In this document: positions 33,835-43,972 of the stretch, piece by piece
Position numbering within the stretch: the stretch's first letter is position 1
Layout of the letters: each line of letters starts with the position of its first letter
Origin: Phyllostachys edulis
Lineage: Eukaryota > Streptophyta > Magnoliopsida > Poales > Poaceae
NCBI GenBank assembly: GCA_036346405.1
Contig: CM070546.1
Coordinates: 107,080,826-107,144,825, forward strand
DNA: 64,000 nucleotides
Reading direction: 5' to 3'
Position numbers and translations under genes: made by a program
Notes under the pieces: model-generated
What the model was told of the DNA's origin: nothing
What the model saw: the letters and a program-made list of their open reading frames with translations, nothing else
The model's database searches: none

Positions 33835-36743
33835 ATGTCGGGCTATACGGAGATGCTACGGAAGTGTAAGTGGTTTACCAGGAAGGCGAAATCCTTCCAA
33901 AATTATTCGATGAAGGACACATGTACCACCAGAGTTTCCACGACCGCAGTGCAACTACGAAAACCTAGCTTGGATCATTTAGTCCATACACCCGGCTGAA
34001 GAATCTAGACCCGCCGTTATGAGTTAATGAAGTATTTTGGTAATTAATGACAATTGTCATATAGAACTAACATTTTCTATGAGTTGGATGAATAGGTTAT
34101 GTTCCATGATGATGGAGACTTTGGATGACATCATGAGTTGATCGTCATCAAGTCAAGACTCGTGATGAAGAAAATCATCATGTGTTGATGATGTTCAAGT
34201 CAAGATTCCGAAGTGAAGAAGATCCATCATGTGTTGATGGAGGCCAAGAAAAGAATGCATCATGTGTTGATGCATATCAAGATCTCAAAGAAAAGAAAAT
34301 CATCATGTGTTGATAATTATCAAGTCAATGACCCGAACTTGAAGTGAAGATGTGAGTCATCAAGCTTCAAGTAAATGTGCAAGGCAAAGGTATGACTAGC
34401 TAGGGCTAAAGATGTATTCCTAGTCTTTTACCGGTCTTGGTGTTTTGTTGGAAGACTGGATTGCTAGTATAGGTTGTCATACTATTAAAAGGGGTCTTGA
34501 CTAGTAGCTTGAGAGTGTCATGTGTTGATAGCTCGTTGTGCTTGCTCTAACTCTCGTTAGCATGTTACCAATATTTGTGAATGTGTTTTGCAAATAGTTG
34601 AGCTCATGCATAATCGTTATAGCATGTGACTTTAGTTTGCAAATGTGTTTTGCAAATAGTTTAAGTCCATGTACCTTATTCCTTGTGGTGTGATTCTAAA
34701 AGTTAGTGAATGTGTTTTGCAACTTGTTGAGAATCTCGCATTTATCCCTTGTTTGCATCGCGCATCAATTGGCAAATGTGTTTTGCAAATTGAGTTGAAG
34801 TGAATGCAAAAATCAGGTTTCTCACTCTGGCGCCCGATCGCAGTCTGGGCTGGCCTCGACCACTGTTGAGAGTTTGACAAATTTGTGTGCTTGGGTTGCT
34901 TGTTCTAGCTGGTCTCGACCACTGTGGTTGACCGGCCCACCGGTGGGCGCCTGTCTCGACCGACCTCCGGTCATGTGACCCGGTCAACTTTTTCCAGAAA
35001 ATATGTTTTTCTAGTTTTGGGTGCCGGTTTGACCTCCAAGTGTTTGCCGGTCTAACTGGACCTCCGAGTCATGTGACCTGGTCAGGTTTTTCTAGAGAAT
35101 GTATTTTTCTGGTTTTGGCTTGCTTCAGGATGGCTCGACCGCCTCTGGGCTCGACTGGTTTGGTATGGTCTGACCGACCATTAGTTGGTGGTCAGTCCGG
35201 ATGTGTGTCCAACGACTAGTTTTATAGCCGTTGGAGCATGGGCGGTCTGACCGGCCATTGGTTGGCGGTCAAACTAGGTTTAGCTGATTTTCAGCCGATT
35301 CTCTTCCAAATGGCTAGTTTTTGTGTGTGGGTTATAAATACCCACCTTGGCTGGTTGTGGGAGAGTGGTTGCTGGTGCTATTCCCATTTCCTTGAGCAAA
35401 GAGTAAGCTCTCTCATCTCTTATGTGCATGTGTTGCACTTAGTGAGCTTAGATAGCAAACCCTAAGTGCATGTGTTGCATTAGGTAGTGGATTGTGTATC
35501 CATTAAGTTTAGACACTTGATTCGTTCAAGTAAGCGTCTTCGACTTGTTACTCTTGGTATTTGCCGATACCTAGAAGGCTTGGAGGAGTTGCGCCAGTGA
35601 TATTCTCAAAGAAGGTTTTGAGGAGACACGGACGATTGTGAGTGGTTTGGTGCTCGCCATCTCCGGAGTGGAGGAAGAGCAACCCCAAGTGAATCGAGGT
35701 GTTGGTTCAAGTGGTGAACCGGTCCAAGTGGTTGGACTTACCTCGGAGGTGTTGGCTCGAGTTGTGGAGCCGGTCTAACGTGGTTGGGCTTACCTCAACG
35801 TGGATTAGGGGAGACCGGCAAGTCTCCGAACACCACAGTAAAACATCATTGTGTCTTTGTGGTTTGTTCTCTTGCGTTTTACTTTGTGCAATTTATATTC
35901 CTAGAATTAAATTGCTTACATGTCTTTGCTTGATTGCTATCATTATCAATAGTCTTATATTGTTGGTGTACTTAGTAAAGACTAGTTAATTTATGTTTCT
36001 TTTGAGCAAAACCGAATTGATTTACAATTCCACATAAAACTCGATTTTAGCCAAAAAAGTTTTTAAAACCGCTTATTCACCCCCTCTAGTCAGCCTCCTC
36101 GATCTTACACCAGTGACCGCCACCCGGGCGTACTACACGTGCGGAGATATCCATGTAAGAGAATCTCTCACACATATTGATTTTTCATATCTTTACGTTG
36201 CATTCCAAATATCGCTAACTTTATTCATGCATAATGGCAGCCGGAGTAGCGTTGCTTCTTCCAATGAATCGACGACCCGAACAAGTACAAAAGGGCATTC
36301 ATCGAGCAAAAGTACATGTTAAACTATACGTTGCCACCCGAGCAACACAAGTGTTGGAAACCTTACGTACCTGAGAGCGGAGAAGAAAAGGGAAACACAG
36401 CGATGGAGCCCAAGAGCGTTGAACAACACGCCGAGGACGGCTAGGGCAAGTGTGCAGCGGACAAGGGGAAGGCTCCTACTAGTGAGACTGACGACTGTCC
36501 CAGCGCTCCCTGTCGTCCGAGTGCACTACGGATTGAAGAGGTAAGTTATGTTAAATTTGCGTCCTGTTATTGATTTGACCTTACGTTCTACTAACATCAT
36601 TCCATCTTCTAGTTCATCTTGCAATACATGATTGCCATTGGGACTGGACGTGCCCATGGGTCTGCAGGAAATAGGGGGAAGGCACTTGATGGTCATGTTA
36701 AGCGGGTGCTTAGTTCCAGGGAGATCTTTGAAGCCTAGTAGTT
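33835..36743 (+). pseudogene. Decayed multi-exon gene of unknown family, split by a solo LTR
   Basis: Exon 1 starts at ATG 33835 (MSGYTEMLRKCKWFTRKAK) and is open to 33996, where a 2.1-kb solo LTR interrupts it. Open sequence resumes after the LTR (VTATRAYYTCGDIH, 36115..36156) and ends at a GTAAGA donor. A second coding-like block (about 36240..36538, with IDDPNKYKRAFIEQKY and KCWKPYVPESGEE) ends at a GTAAGT donor. A last block at about 36613..36743 encodes FILQYMIAIGTGRAHG and then a stop. The second block carries in-frame stops, so the gene is broken even apart from the LTR. I do not recognise the family. Basic, Cys-containing N-terminal sequence is the only visible hallmark. It could be a host gene or a transposon-borne gene. 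Confidence 0.5.
33997..36109 (+). mobile_element. Solo LTR of the same family as the element at 51985..63366
   Basis: It starts TGAAGAATCTAGACCCGCC and ends GATCTTACA. These are the ends of the LTRs at 51985..63366 read on the opposite strand. At 2113 bp it is about 870 bp shorter, lacking among other parts the ACTACACAAGT repeat block near the LTR start. It shares the arrays of CATCA...TGATG and GCAAATGTGTTTTGCAAA palindromes. No internal retroelement sequence follows, so it is a solo LTR. Flanking pentamers (CCGGC and CCAGT) do not match well. Confidence 0.82.
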
Positions 36744-37328
36744 GCTGCCTTGGGGACTGCCCGCACTCGCTGATCTGCAGGAGACAAGGGGAAGGCACTG
36801 ATGGGCCACAAAAACTAACCTCGTTCTGATCTACCTTTTTCTGATTCAAAAAAGGCGCACATGTGTCGTATGTGTTTTTTGATTTGTTGATTCGTGTATG
36901 CTGCCATTTCTAATGCACGTAACCAAACCCTACGCGCCATGTAATTCACAACTACATTATGAAATCTTTTGAATTTATTTCACATATATTTCGTCTATTT
37001 CAAATTTTGTTCTGTTTTTTGAAAAGAATTGGTTCTCCAAACACTACAATCACGACAACAACACCGGAGGGGGCTATTTTTGCTATTGCAGCTCCAAATA
37101 GTGCCAAATAAGCTAAAAACTCGTATTCCAAATAAGATGCATGAAACCGGGTGCATGAAATCATGCACTTTCCTTGTATGCCTCACGTTTTATGTATTAT
37201 CATATGTACCAAAAATGGTCCAATCCGCACTATATTTGTGTATTTCCTTGTATAGCTTGTACACATTGTACTCCATTTATATGTGCAAATTAGTAAATGG
37301 CCCTCGGTGTGGAATCCGGGGGGACAAC
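36744..37328. other. Intergenic sequence, no feature seen
   Basis: AT-rich sequence downstream of the decayed gene. Short open frames lack any recognisable domain. It ends at the CACTA terminal repeat. Confidence 0.5.
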
Positions 37329-37862
37329 CACTACTACAAAAATGCTAATACCAGACACCTGATCACAGATGGTTGATCGAAATTGTTTGTATTAAACACA
37401 ATCACATACGGTTTTTGTTTAGAGATCGTCTGTGTAACTGGATGTGCTAAAAACTGTCTATGAAGAGGTAATATCACAGACGGTTCATATTGAAAATTAT
37501 CTGTGAAGTATCACAAACGGTTCTAAACACGAATCGTCTGTGATAATTGTAGACTTCACGCATTCGCTTATATTGAAAACCGCTCATGAAGTATCTGACG
37601 ACGTTCTAAACATGAACCGTCTGTGATAATTATAGACTTCATAGACGGTTTTTAATTATAACCGTCTAAGATAATGTCACTTCAGCTCCGGTGAGTTTCT
37701 TCATTGCCGATGCGTATCTTCGTTGCATCAATGACGCTTCGGCTCCCCGATGTGTCTCTTCATCTCACACGTAAAATTTATTCCTTGTTTTATAAAACGG
37801 ATCATCCGCCATCGAAGATGATTATCCCCACATATATATAACTCTATACTTTTAAAGCAGAA

Positions 37863-38399
37863 ATGGCTCCCTCTCTTTCCTTGTCGCCGGCATTGTTGGC
37901 CTACCTGGCCATACTGTATGAGCGCCTCTCCCACCGTACATTGGCGGATGCTGTGGAAAGATACTGTTTCAACAGTGTCTTCACTCCTCTATTCGAGGAT
38001 TTGCCGGAGCAGGTGACGGCCACCTTCCGCCGTCTTGACATCCTCCTCCACCGCGTCTTCTGGGTGATCTCCCACTTCCGGCGAGTTTACCATGTCATCG
38101 ACGTGGTCCTCCACAACAACGTTGCACATCTCCAGGAGGCTTGCCGTCACTTGGACTTTTTAATCGAGGCGGTGGGCGACCAAATTGACCATGCCAAGAC
38201 CCCTCAAGCAAGGGAAGAGAGCCTATGGGCTCAATTCTTCTTGATTCAACAGTACGAGGGTATGCGGGAGACACTCGAACGAGCGCGTCAGCGGGTGGAC
38301 TTATTTCAGGCTTCGTTTGCTGATCACGAACCGTCCGATGTCGACGCCGCTGCCTACGATGTTTTGAAGGCGGAGATAGCAGCCTACCTCCGCCACTAG
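37863..38399 (+). CDS. Intact 178-aa protein of unknown function inside the CACTA element
   Basis: The frame runs uninterrupted from ATG 37863 to TAG 38397..38399. It has grass-like GC-rich codon use, in contrast to its AT-rich surroundings. The N-terminus (MAPSLSLSPALLAYLAILYE) is hydrophobic enough for a short membrane or signal segment, but is more likely a helix. The rest reads as an all-helical protein with repeated Leu, His and Arg faces (FRRLDILLHRVFWVISHFRR, REESLWAQFFLIQQY). It contains no zinc knuckle, nuclease triad or other motif I recognise. A TATA-like CATATATATAAC lies 20 to 30 bp upstream of the ATG and AT-rich sequence follows the stop. It may be a captured gene or a CACTA-encoded accessory protein. 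I am confident that the ORF is real, not that it is functional. Confidence 0.62.
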   Translation: MAPSLSLSPALLAYLAILYERLSHRTLADAVERYCFNSVFTPLFEDLPEQVTATFRRLDILLHRVFWVISHFRRVYHVIDVVLHNNVAHLQEACRHLDFLIEAVGDQIDHAKTPQAREESLWAQFFLIQQYEGMRETLERARQRVDLFQASFADHEPSDVDAAAYDVLKAEIAAYLRH

Positions 38400-38698
38400 A
38401 AAAACTTTGTTTATTTAGGTTTTTAATTTTTTTTAATCTTTGTAACAAGTGACTGGCCACGCTGTTTGGCCATATGTAAATTACAAAATGAAAAAAAAAT
38501 AGTTTAGAGGTGAAGTTACTATATTATATGTTGAATTAACTATTTATTAGAGTCGACGGTTTAGTGGTTAACAAATTTGTTATATCCGATCTGTGTGATA
38601 TATGTATCGATCATAGTTAAAGCAAATCTTCAAGAAGATTTCAATGACAAAATTGACATATAAACATGTAATTTCTTCATGTCATGTAAATGTATACG

Positions 38699-38701
<3 letters not shown>

Positions 38702-38790
<89 letters not shown>
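38702..38790. repeat. Compound microsatellite (TA)n(TG)n
   Basis: About 28 TA units are followed directly by about 16 TG units. The apparent Tyr/Ile and Cys/Val open frames across it come from the repeat and do not code. Confidence 0.97.
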
Positions 38791-38794
<4 letters not shown>

Positions 38795-38857
38795 CCACAT
38801 ACAAGGCCAAAACATATAACTTGAGAACAATCATATCACAGACAATTCTACAACTAT

Positions 38858-38915
38858 ATCACAGACGGTTCTATAGCCATATCACAGACGGTTCCATAAT
38901 AGAACCGTCTGTGAT
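38858..38915. repeat. Internal CACTA-type subterminal repeats with a perfect hairpin
   Basis: Two copies of TATCACAGACGGTTC are followed by the inverted copy GAACCGTCTGTGAT. The last two form a hairpin with 14-bp perfect arms and a 7-base loop (38881..38915). These repeats are typical of CACTA ends but lie in the middle of this element. Confidence 0.85.
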
Positions 38916-38924
38916 GTCTTTATA

Positions 38925-39390
38925 AGTAGGAGCCCACTAGGGTTTGCGACCTAACTCACATCGTCACTCCCCAGCACCCTTACTCTCGTCCGTTCCCCTC
39001 CCCACCTGAGTGCCCCTGACCTCGACGCCGGCCAGGCCATAATTGCGGTGTGACGCCTTCCCTCTTCCTCCTCCCCGGCAGTGTGCGACCCGGCCACCTC
39101 GACCCGCGATGTTGAGATAAGACAGATCTATCACCTATTGGTTTGTTTGTTGGTATTCATGTGAACCGAGCTCCTCCTCACTCTCGCCACTAGCTCCCGC
39201 GACCTCCGGATCAAGATCCTCCTCCTTGTGCCACGGATCAAGCTCCCTGGCCCTCCTCGGCAAGGCTGTCGCCACTGCTCCTCCTTCCTACGCCATAGCT
39301 CCAGCTCCTCCTCCCTCTCGCCGCCTGCTCGCTACGCCACCTCGGACCTCCCTCGCGCCTTCAACCTCTCCAGCTCTCCCACTAACGCGT
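38925..39390 (+). other. Exon-like GC-rich segment, possibly captured 5' end of a gene
   Basis: A short TATA-like TATAAG is followed by AGGGTTTGCGACC, CT-rich leader sequence and a Pro/Ser/Ala-rich open stretch. It ends ACGCG/GTAAGTC (39387..39394), a good splice donor. This looks like the first exon and leader of a grass gene carried inside the CACTA element. No domain can be recognised, and the following 800 bp are AT-rich without a clear second exon. Confidence 0.4.
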
Positions 39391-40193
39391 AAGTCCCCTT
39401 CTTGTCTTCTTGATGTTGTCTGGTTGTTGGTTGATGCTGATGGTGATGGCCATTGGCCAGAGCCCATATGCTAAATGTGTAATACATACATACATGAAGA
39501 GAAGTGCATCATTGCAGAGAAGTGTAAATGTGTAATACATATATGTAGAGATAAGTAGAGAAATCATAAATATAAATGAATGCAATGATCCATGCAGATG
39601 CTTGTTCTTATGCTGTCTTTTATTTAGCCTTTCTGTCTTTTATTTAGTAATGTAACTTAGTACATACTAAGAGTCTCATGTTGTCTTTTATTTAGCCTTG
39701 CCACTAGAATTTGATTTTGTTATATAACTTAAGTTGAACCACTCCTATGTTGGGTTGTTGGCTAGTGGCACCTTGCTTTTGGTTGAACCCTGCATTTAAG
39801 TTTCTATGTTTGAAGTTTGAACTTGGCTACTTGTTAATTTTTATCGCTTATCAATTGTTAATGCTCTCTGATGGATACTGAGGCTTACATGGGATGTGGT
39901 TTGGATGGTGCTTGGCTGCAATTAACTTTTCAGATTTGTAAAGGTTAGGCTAATTTGTACAGCTGCAATTAACATGCAAATTATTTATTAATTAGTGTGT
40001 ATTCTATTCCAAAACAAGACCAAATGAGTCAAAAACTACTACTAATCGATCTTCACCTATTTCTCGCCATTCATTTCACCTTTGTTTGTGTAACGTGTTT
40101 ATGCTTGGCCAAGTTCTCTCTTGCGCCCTGTGCACGCCCTACCATTCCATTCCCGATCTCTTCTCTATAAAATCTCCAAGTAGTGGTCTTGTG

Positions 40194-40315
<122 letters not shown>

Positions 40316-40619
40316 CGTAGTCCCTCACCACTTTCGGGGTCATCCACTAGCAGATGAGGAGGAAGAGACAATAGCAAATGGGCAACTTCAGTGAGACTGC
40401 AAGTTCAAAAAACATGGCTGTCAAATGAGCATGTGGACATCCAATTACCTAGATGTCGTCGATAGATAATTGGACGTCGCTATGTTTAGAAAATGGCATG
40501 GACGCGTAGGTGCACTGACTGGGAAGTGGTATCATGTATCAGCAACCAACCATAGAACAACCAATATGAAGCCGCTTTTAAAGGCACAAGTAGCCACTGC
40601 TTGGGACTTTTAGAGAAGA

Positions 40620-40830
40620 GTCATCACAGACGGTTTCATCTACAAACCGTCTGTGATAGTCAACTATCACAGACGGTTCCATCTACTAACCGTCTGTGAT
40701 AGTCAACCATCACAGACGGTTTCTGAGTTAATAATCGTCTGTGATGACCTCATGTCATCACTGACCTATAAACTCAGACGGCTCACGAAACCATCTGTGA
40801 TGACATTTTGAACCGTCTGTGAAGACCTTT
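40620..40830. repeat. Right subterminal repeats of the CACTA element, tandem hairpins
   Basis: ATCACAGACGGTT and its inverse AACCGTCTGTGAT alternate with a period of about 49 bp. Each pair forms a short-loop hairpin, and successive hairpins are linked by AGTCAAC. Degenerate copies continue up to the terminal repeat at 40842. Confidence 0.9.
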
Positions 40831-40842
40831 TCTGTAGTAGTG

Positions 40843-41721
40843 AGCGAGGCAACCGTGCGATGGGCACGTGGGGAATCAAGCCACGCGCGCAAGGACAAGG
40901 GGTTCTGGGCCACGCGGGCGGACCGTGTGGGCTGGCCGTTTGACGTGAGGGCGAGAGACATGTCGTCTGCCGGCGAGTCCGTGGTTCCTTTTTTTGCTTT
41001 GATCTCCTGAGAAGACTAAATTTGTTATTTCGAATACAAACATGTCATCTAAAGCCCAAAACTCCAAAATGGCACGGAGCCACGGCAGCATCGGGAGGCA
41101 TAGGTGGGCCCCACCCACGTGCCTTCTGTAACGTTTCCCTACTTGCTCCTGCACCTTGGTTGCACACTCCGACAGTCCGAGATCTTCCCTTTTAACTCTA
41201 CTCCCAGTTCGAAAAAAAAAATGAAACTGAGGCTCCTTCCGCAGTCCTGCCGACCAACTAGGTAAACCTAACATCACCTCACATAATGACACAAAGTACG
41301 CTCGGGTCAAATGCCCCAGACGAAGCATGTGACATGTGCTTCAAGGTGATAGATTGATTAGCCTTACCGGTAGTGAGGAGAGCGCGCAGCAAACCAGAGT
41401 TCAAAGTTCAAACTGCGAGGAAGAGCTGACCGGTGGGGCCCAGCCGCGCCCCCGCACGCTCCCCCACCCACGACGGACGATCCCACCGTTGCGGAGCGGA
41501 CGGACGGCGTGATCGGTGGGGACCTCCACTGGGTAATACTCCTACTCCGTCCGTAATAAAGAAAGGGAAATGACGAATAGTAAATAAGAGAGGGCACACA
41601 GTTGCACGCCACAGGCAGCCTTTGCTTTGCCCTCTCCTCCATGGGTTGGCGATGCCACGTAGGAGTGCAAAAGAGTCCCTCTCCCACTTGCCGATTCAAA
41701 ATTCAAAAGAAAATATCTGGG
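40843..41721. other. Intergenic sequence, no gene supported
   Basis: Open frames on the minus strand (for example 40876..41328) have no recognisable domain. Near 41535..41560 the words ACTCCGTCCGTAATAAAG resemble one end of a Stowaway-type MITE, but no matching second end is seen. Confidence 0.45.
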
Positions 41722-42444
41722 TAAAGGTGGCCAGATGGGCCATGCCCACCGGGCCTGTCCGAGGAATGACACTATTGGCCTCAGCCTAAGCACAACAAGA
41801 CCTACACTGTTCATGGCCCGAGCCGACACGGCAAGAAAGCTTGTGCCATGCTTGGCTAACCTCGGCACAATGGGTCGCCCAGACGCACTTAACAAAGGTT
41901 TCCGTCATGTCAAGTACAAAGACGAGCCCAAGACGCCCACGAGTCTGGCCAGGAGAGGTTTGGGAGGTAGGCTGCCAGTGCCCAGACCGGAGGAGGAGGA
42001 GGCTAGCCAGCCAGCCGAGGAGGAGGAGGAACAAAGAAGCCATGAGGAGGAAGGAGCCAGGCCAGGAGGAGGAGGAGGAGGCATACACGGCGTGGAGGCA
42101 AGAGTAAAGGGCAAGAACGCAAGAATGATAATATGGGCGCGCGGCGTCAGATTGCCTCACACGCGCAGCAGGGCACGTGGGAGGAGAAAGGGCAAAGGCG
42201 CGCGGTCGGGCAGTGGGCCACAACGACTCATTGGGCCAAATGGGCTTGGGCTAGCACGCCATAGCACGACATGACAGGCCTTCGGGCCGTGTCTGGGTCG
42301 CCTCCCCAGCACATGGGCCGGCACGACACGACCTATTTATTTGTCGAGCTAGGATGGACCATGCCGAGATGGGTCGGGCCAAATTGTGCGTGCTGACTTG
42401 TGCCCGTGCCGTGTCAAGTCGGGCCGACCATTTGGCTACCACTA
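41722..42444. mobile_element. Non-autonomous hAT-type transposon
   Basis: The left end TAAAGGTGGCCAGATGGGCC and the right end read inward, TAGTGGTAGCCAAATGG, form an imperfect terminal inverted repeat of the hAT kind. The flanking octamers TATCTGGG (41714..41721) and TATCTAGG (42445..42452) match at 7 of 8 positions, as expected for the 8-bp hAT duplication. At 723 bp it is too short for a transposase. The interior is rich in GGCCCGGCACG-like words and GGAGGA runs, and the frames across it have no domain. Confidence 0.78.
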
Positions 42445-42452
42445 TATCTAGG

Positions 42453-43594
42453 TAACACCACAAGAAACGAAGGACAATCTTGGTGCTCCAATCTAACTTT
42501 TTTTTAATAAGAAGTCCAATTTACCACTGAACTTATGGCTCCAGTCCGAAAAATATCGTTAACCATAAAACCGTTCACTTTATAGCATTTAGCTACAGAA
42601 ACCGGAGCATGTCACCCTCTTGCCCTAAACCACCTTAATTTTGGATGACGTGGCCTCTATGTGTACAAGTTTCGCTGATGTGGCATCCACCTCGACGCCC
42701 ACATCCTCTTTCCTCACATCTCTCTGTTTCTCTCTTACAAGTCAGCGCCACCTCAAGCCCGAACCTAGCCAGGCTCAGCTCGTCAGCAGCGGGACCTCGC
42801 TGCCGGTCGGCTGCCTCCGTCTGTCACCTGCTGCCCACGCGTTTGCCTCCGCTGGATGCATCTATCCGCCACCCCCGAGCAGCATGTGCAAATAAACCCT
42901 GGCGGCAGTCATGGAGACATCAAACAACACCTAGAGGAGACATGGAACAGCAACTAGAGGAGCATGGTTCTCGTTGAGACCAGCCATGGCACAGCCCAAA
43001 ATCTATTCAACAAATCACGCCTCTCTTCAAATAAACATGGATTCTCATGGTACCAAGCAAGCAAGCGGAGGCGATTAGTAACAAGATCCAACACAGGCAC
43101 AAGATGAACTCTGCTTATGAATAACACAATCAAGAACACACAGGTAGGAGAAGGGGGAAAAAATTAGGAAACCTCACCTAGCCCATTCAAGTAGAAATTG
43201 GACCAAAATAGAATACCCAAACTGAGAGGAGACAATTTGTGGACGTCAGCGGTGAGATCGTGTGGAGGAAACTGGCGGCGACGGCGGCGGTGCTGAGAGA
43301 GAGATGTATTGTGAAGTTTTCTTGTGGCATTATACATCACGTTGTTTTTATATATCTACGCGAAACTACAGTAGGCCTGAAAGGAAATCTTGGGGTTATT
43401 TCTTACATTGTTAGTTAAAGTTATGGTTACTTTGCGGCTGTAGATTATGCGTGGGAGGGATCGGACGGTCATGGCTCCAGAGAATTTATTTCCGTAGGTT
43501 ATTATAGTCTACGTTGCATTTTCTCTATTGTCAGTTTCGTCGATGCGGAATCGGTCGTATGATGTAAACACGTCCGAGAAAAAGACAAGTCCCA
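42453..43594. other. Upstream intergenic region of the cyclin gene
   Basis: No gene is supported. The stretch 42480..42720 resembles dispersed rice repeats (sequence around a GATGACGTGGC motif) but has no clear ends. The rest up to the TATA box is unique-looking sequence that may hold distal promoter elements. Confidence 0.45.
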
Positions 43595-43605
43595 TTTATA
43601 AATAG
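43595..43605 (+). promoter_or_regulatory. Candidate TATA box of the cyclin gene
   Basis: TTTATAAATAG lies about 370 bp upstream of the cyclin ATG and is the only good TATA match in the proximal region. Transcription from about 43630 would give a leader of some 340 nt that is strongly CT-rich from 43760 on. A CCGTT core at 43642..43646 (AACGG on the minus strand) is the core of mitosis-specific activator sites, but a single core is weak evidence. Confidence 0.5.
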
Positions 43606-43972
43606 AAAATCGATTCCGGATTAGATTATCGTAGTTCGATGCCGTTTGAAATTTGAATAATTGAAATAACAGACAATGTGAATGGACTACCTAATACTAG
43701 GTAGCTCCTAAATAGGTAACAATCTTGAAAGTACAGGGGTGTTTTCTTAAAATAGCCACCCCTGCCCCGGCGTCCCTCCTGCCATCTCTTCTTTTCTCCC
43801 CCCGCTTCGATTCCCTTCGTCCTCCCCCTCCCAATACCCTGGGCGCTGTCGGGAGCCAAACCCTCGTCTCTTCCTCCCTTCCGCTCCCCACCACAAACCC
43901 TAGCCCCAGCCACAGACCGAGGGGGATTCCGCGAGGGGTGGTGGTGCCCGCGAGCTCTCCCGCCGTCCGTCG

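Noticed and set aside
38630..38925. Open frames across the TA/TG microsatellite
   Set aside because: They encode only Tyr-Ile or Cys-Val repeats; the microsatellite has no stop in these frames.
41530..41565. Stowaway MITE from an ACTCCGTCCGTAATAAAG-like end
   Set aside because: No matching inverted end or TA duplication was found nearby, so it is at best a truncated remnant.
41735..42274. 179-codon plus-strand frame as a gene
   Set aside because: It lies wholly within the hAT element; the Glu/Arg-rich composition comes from GGAGGA runs.
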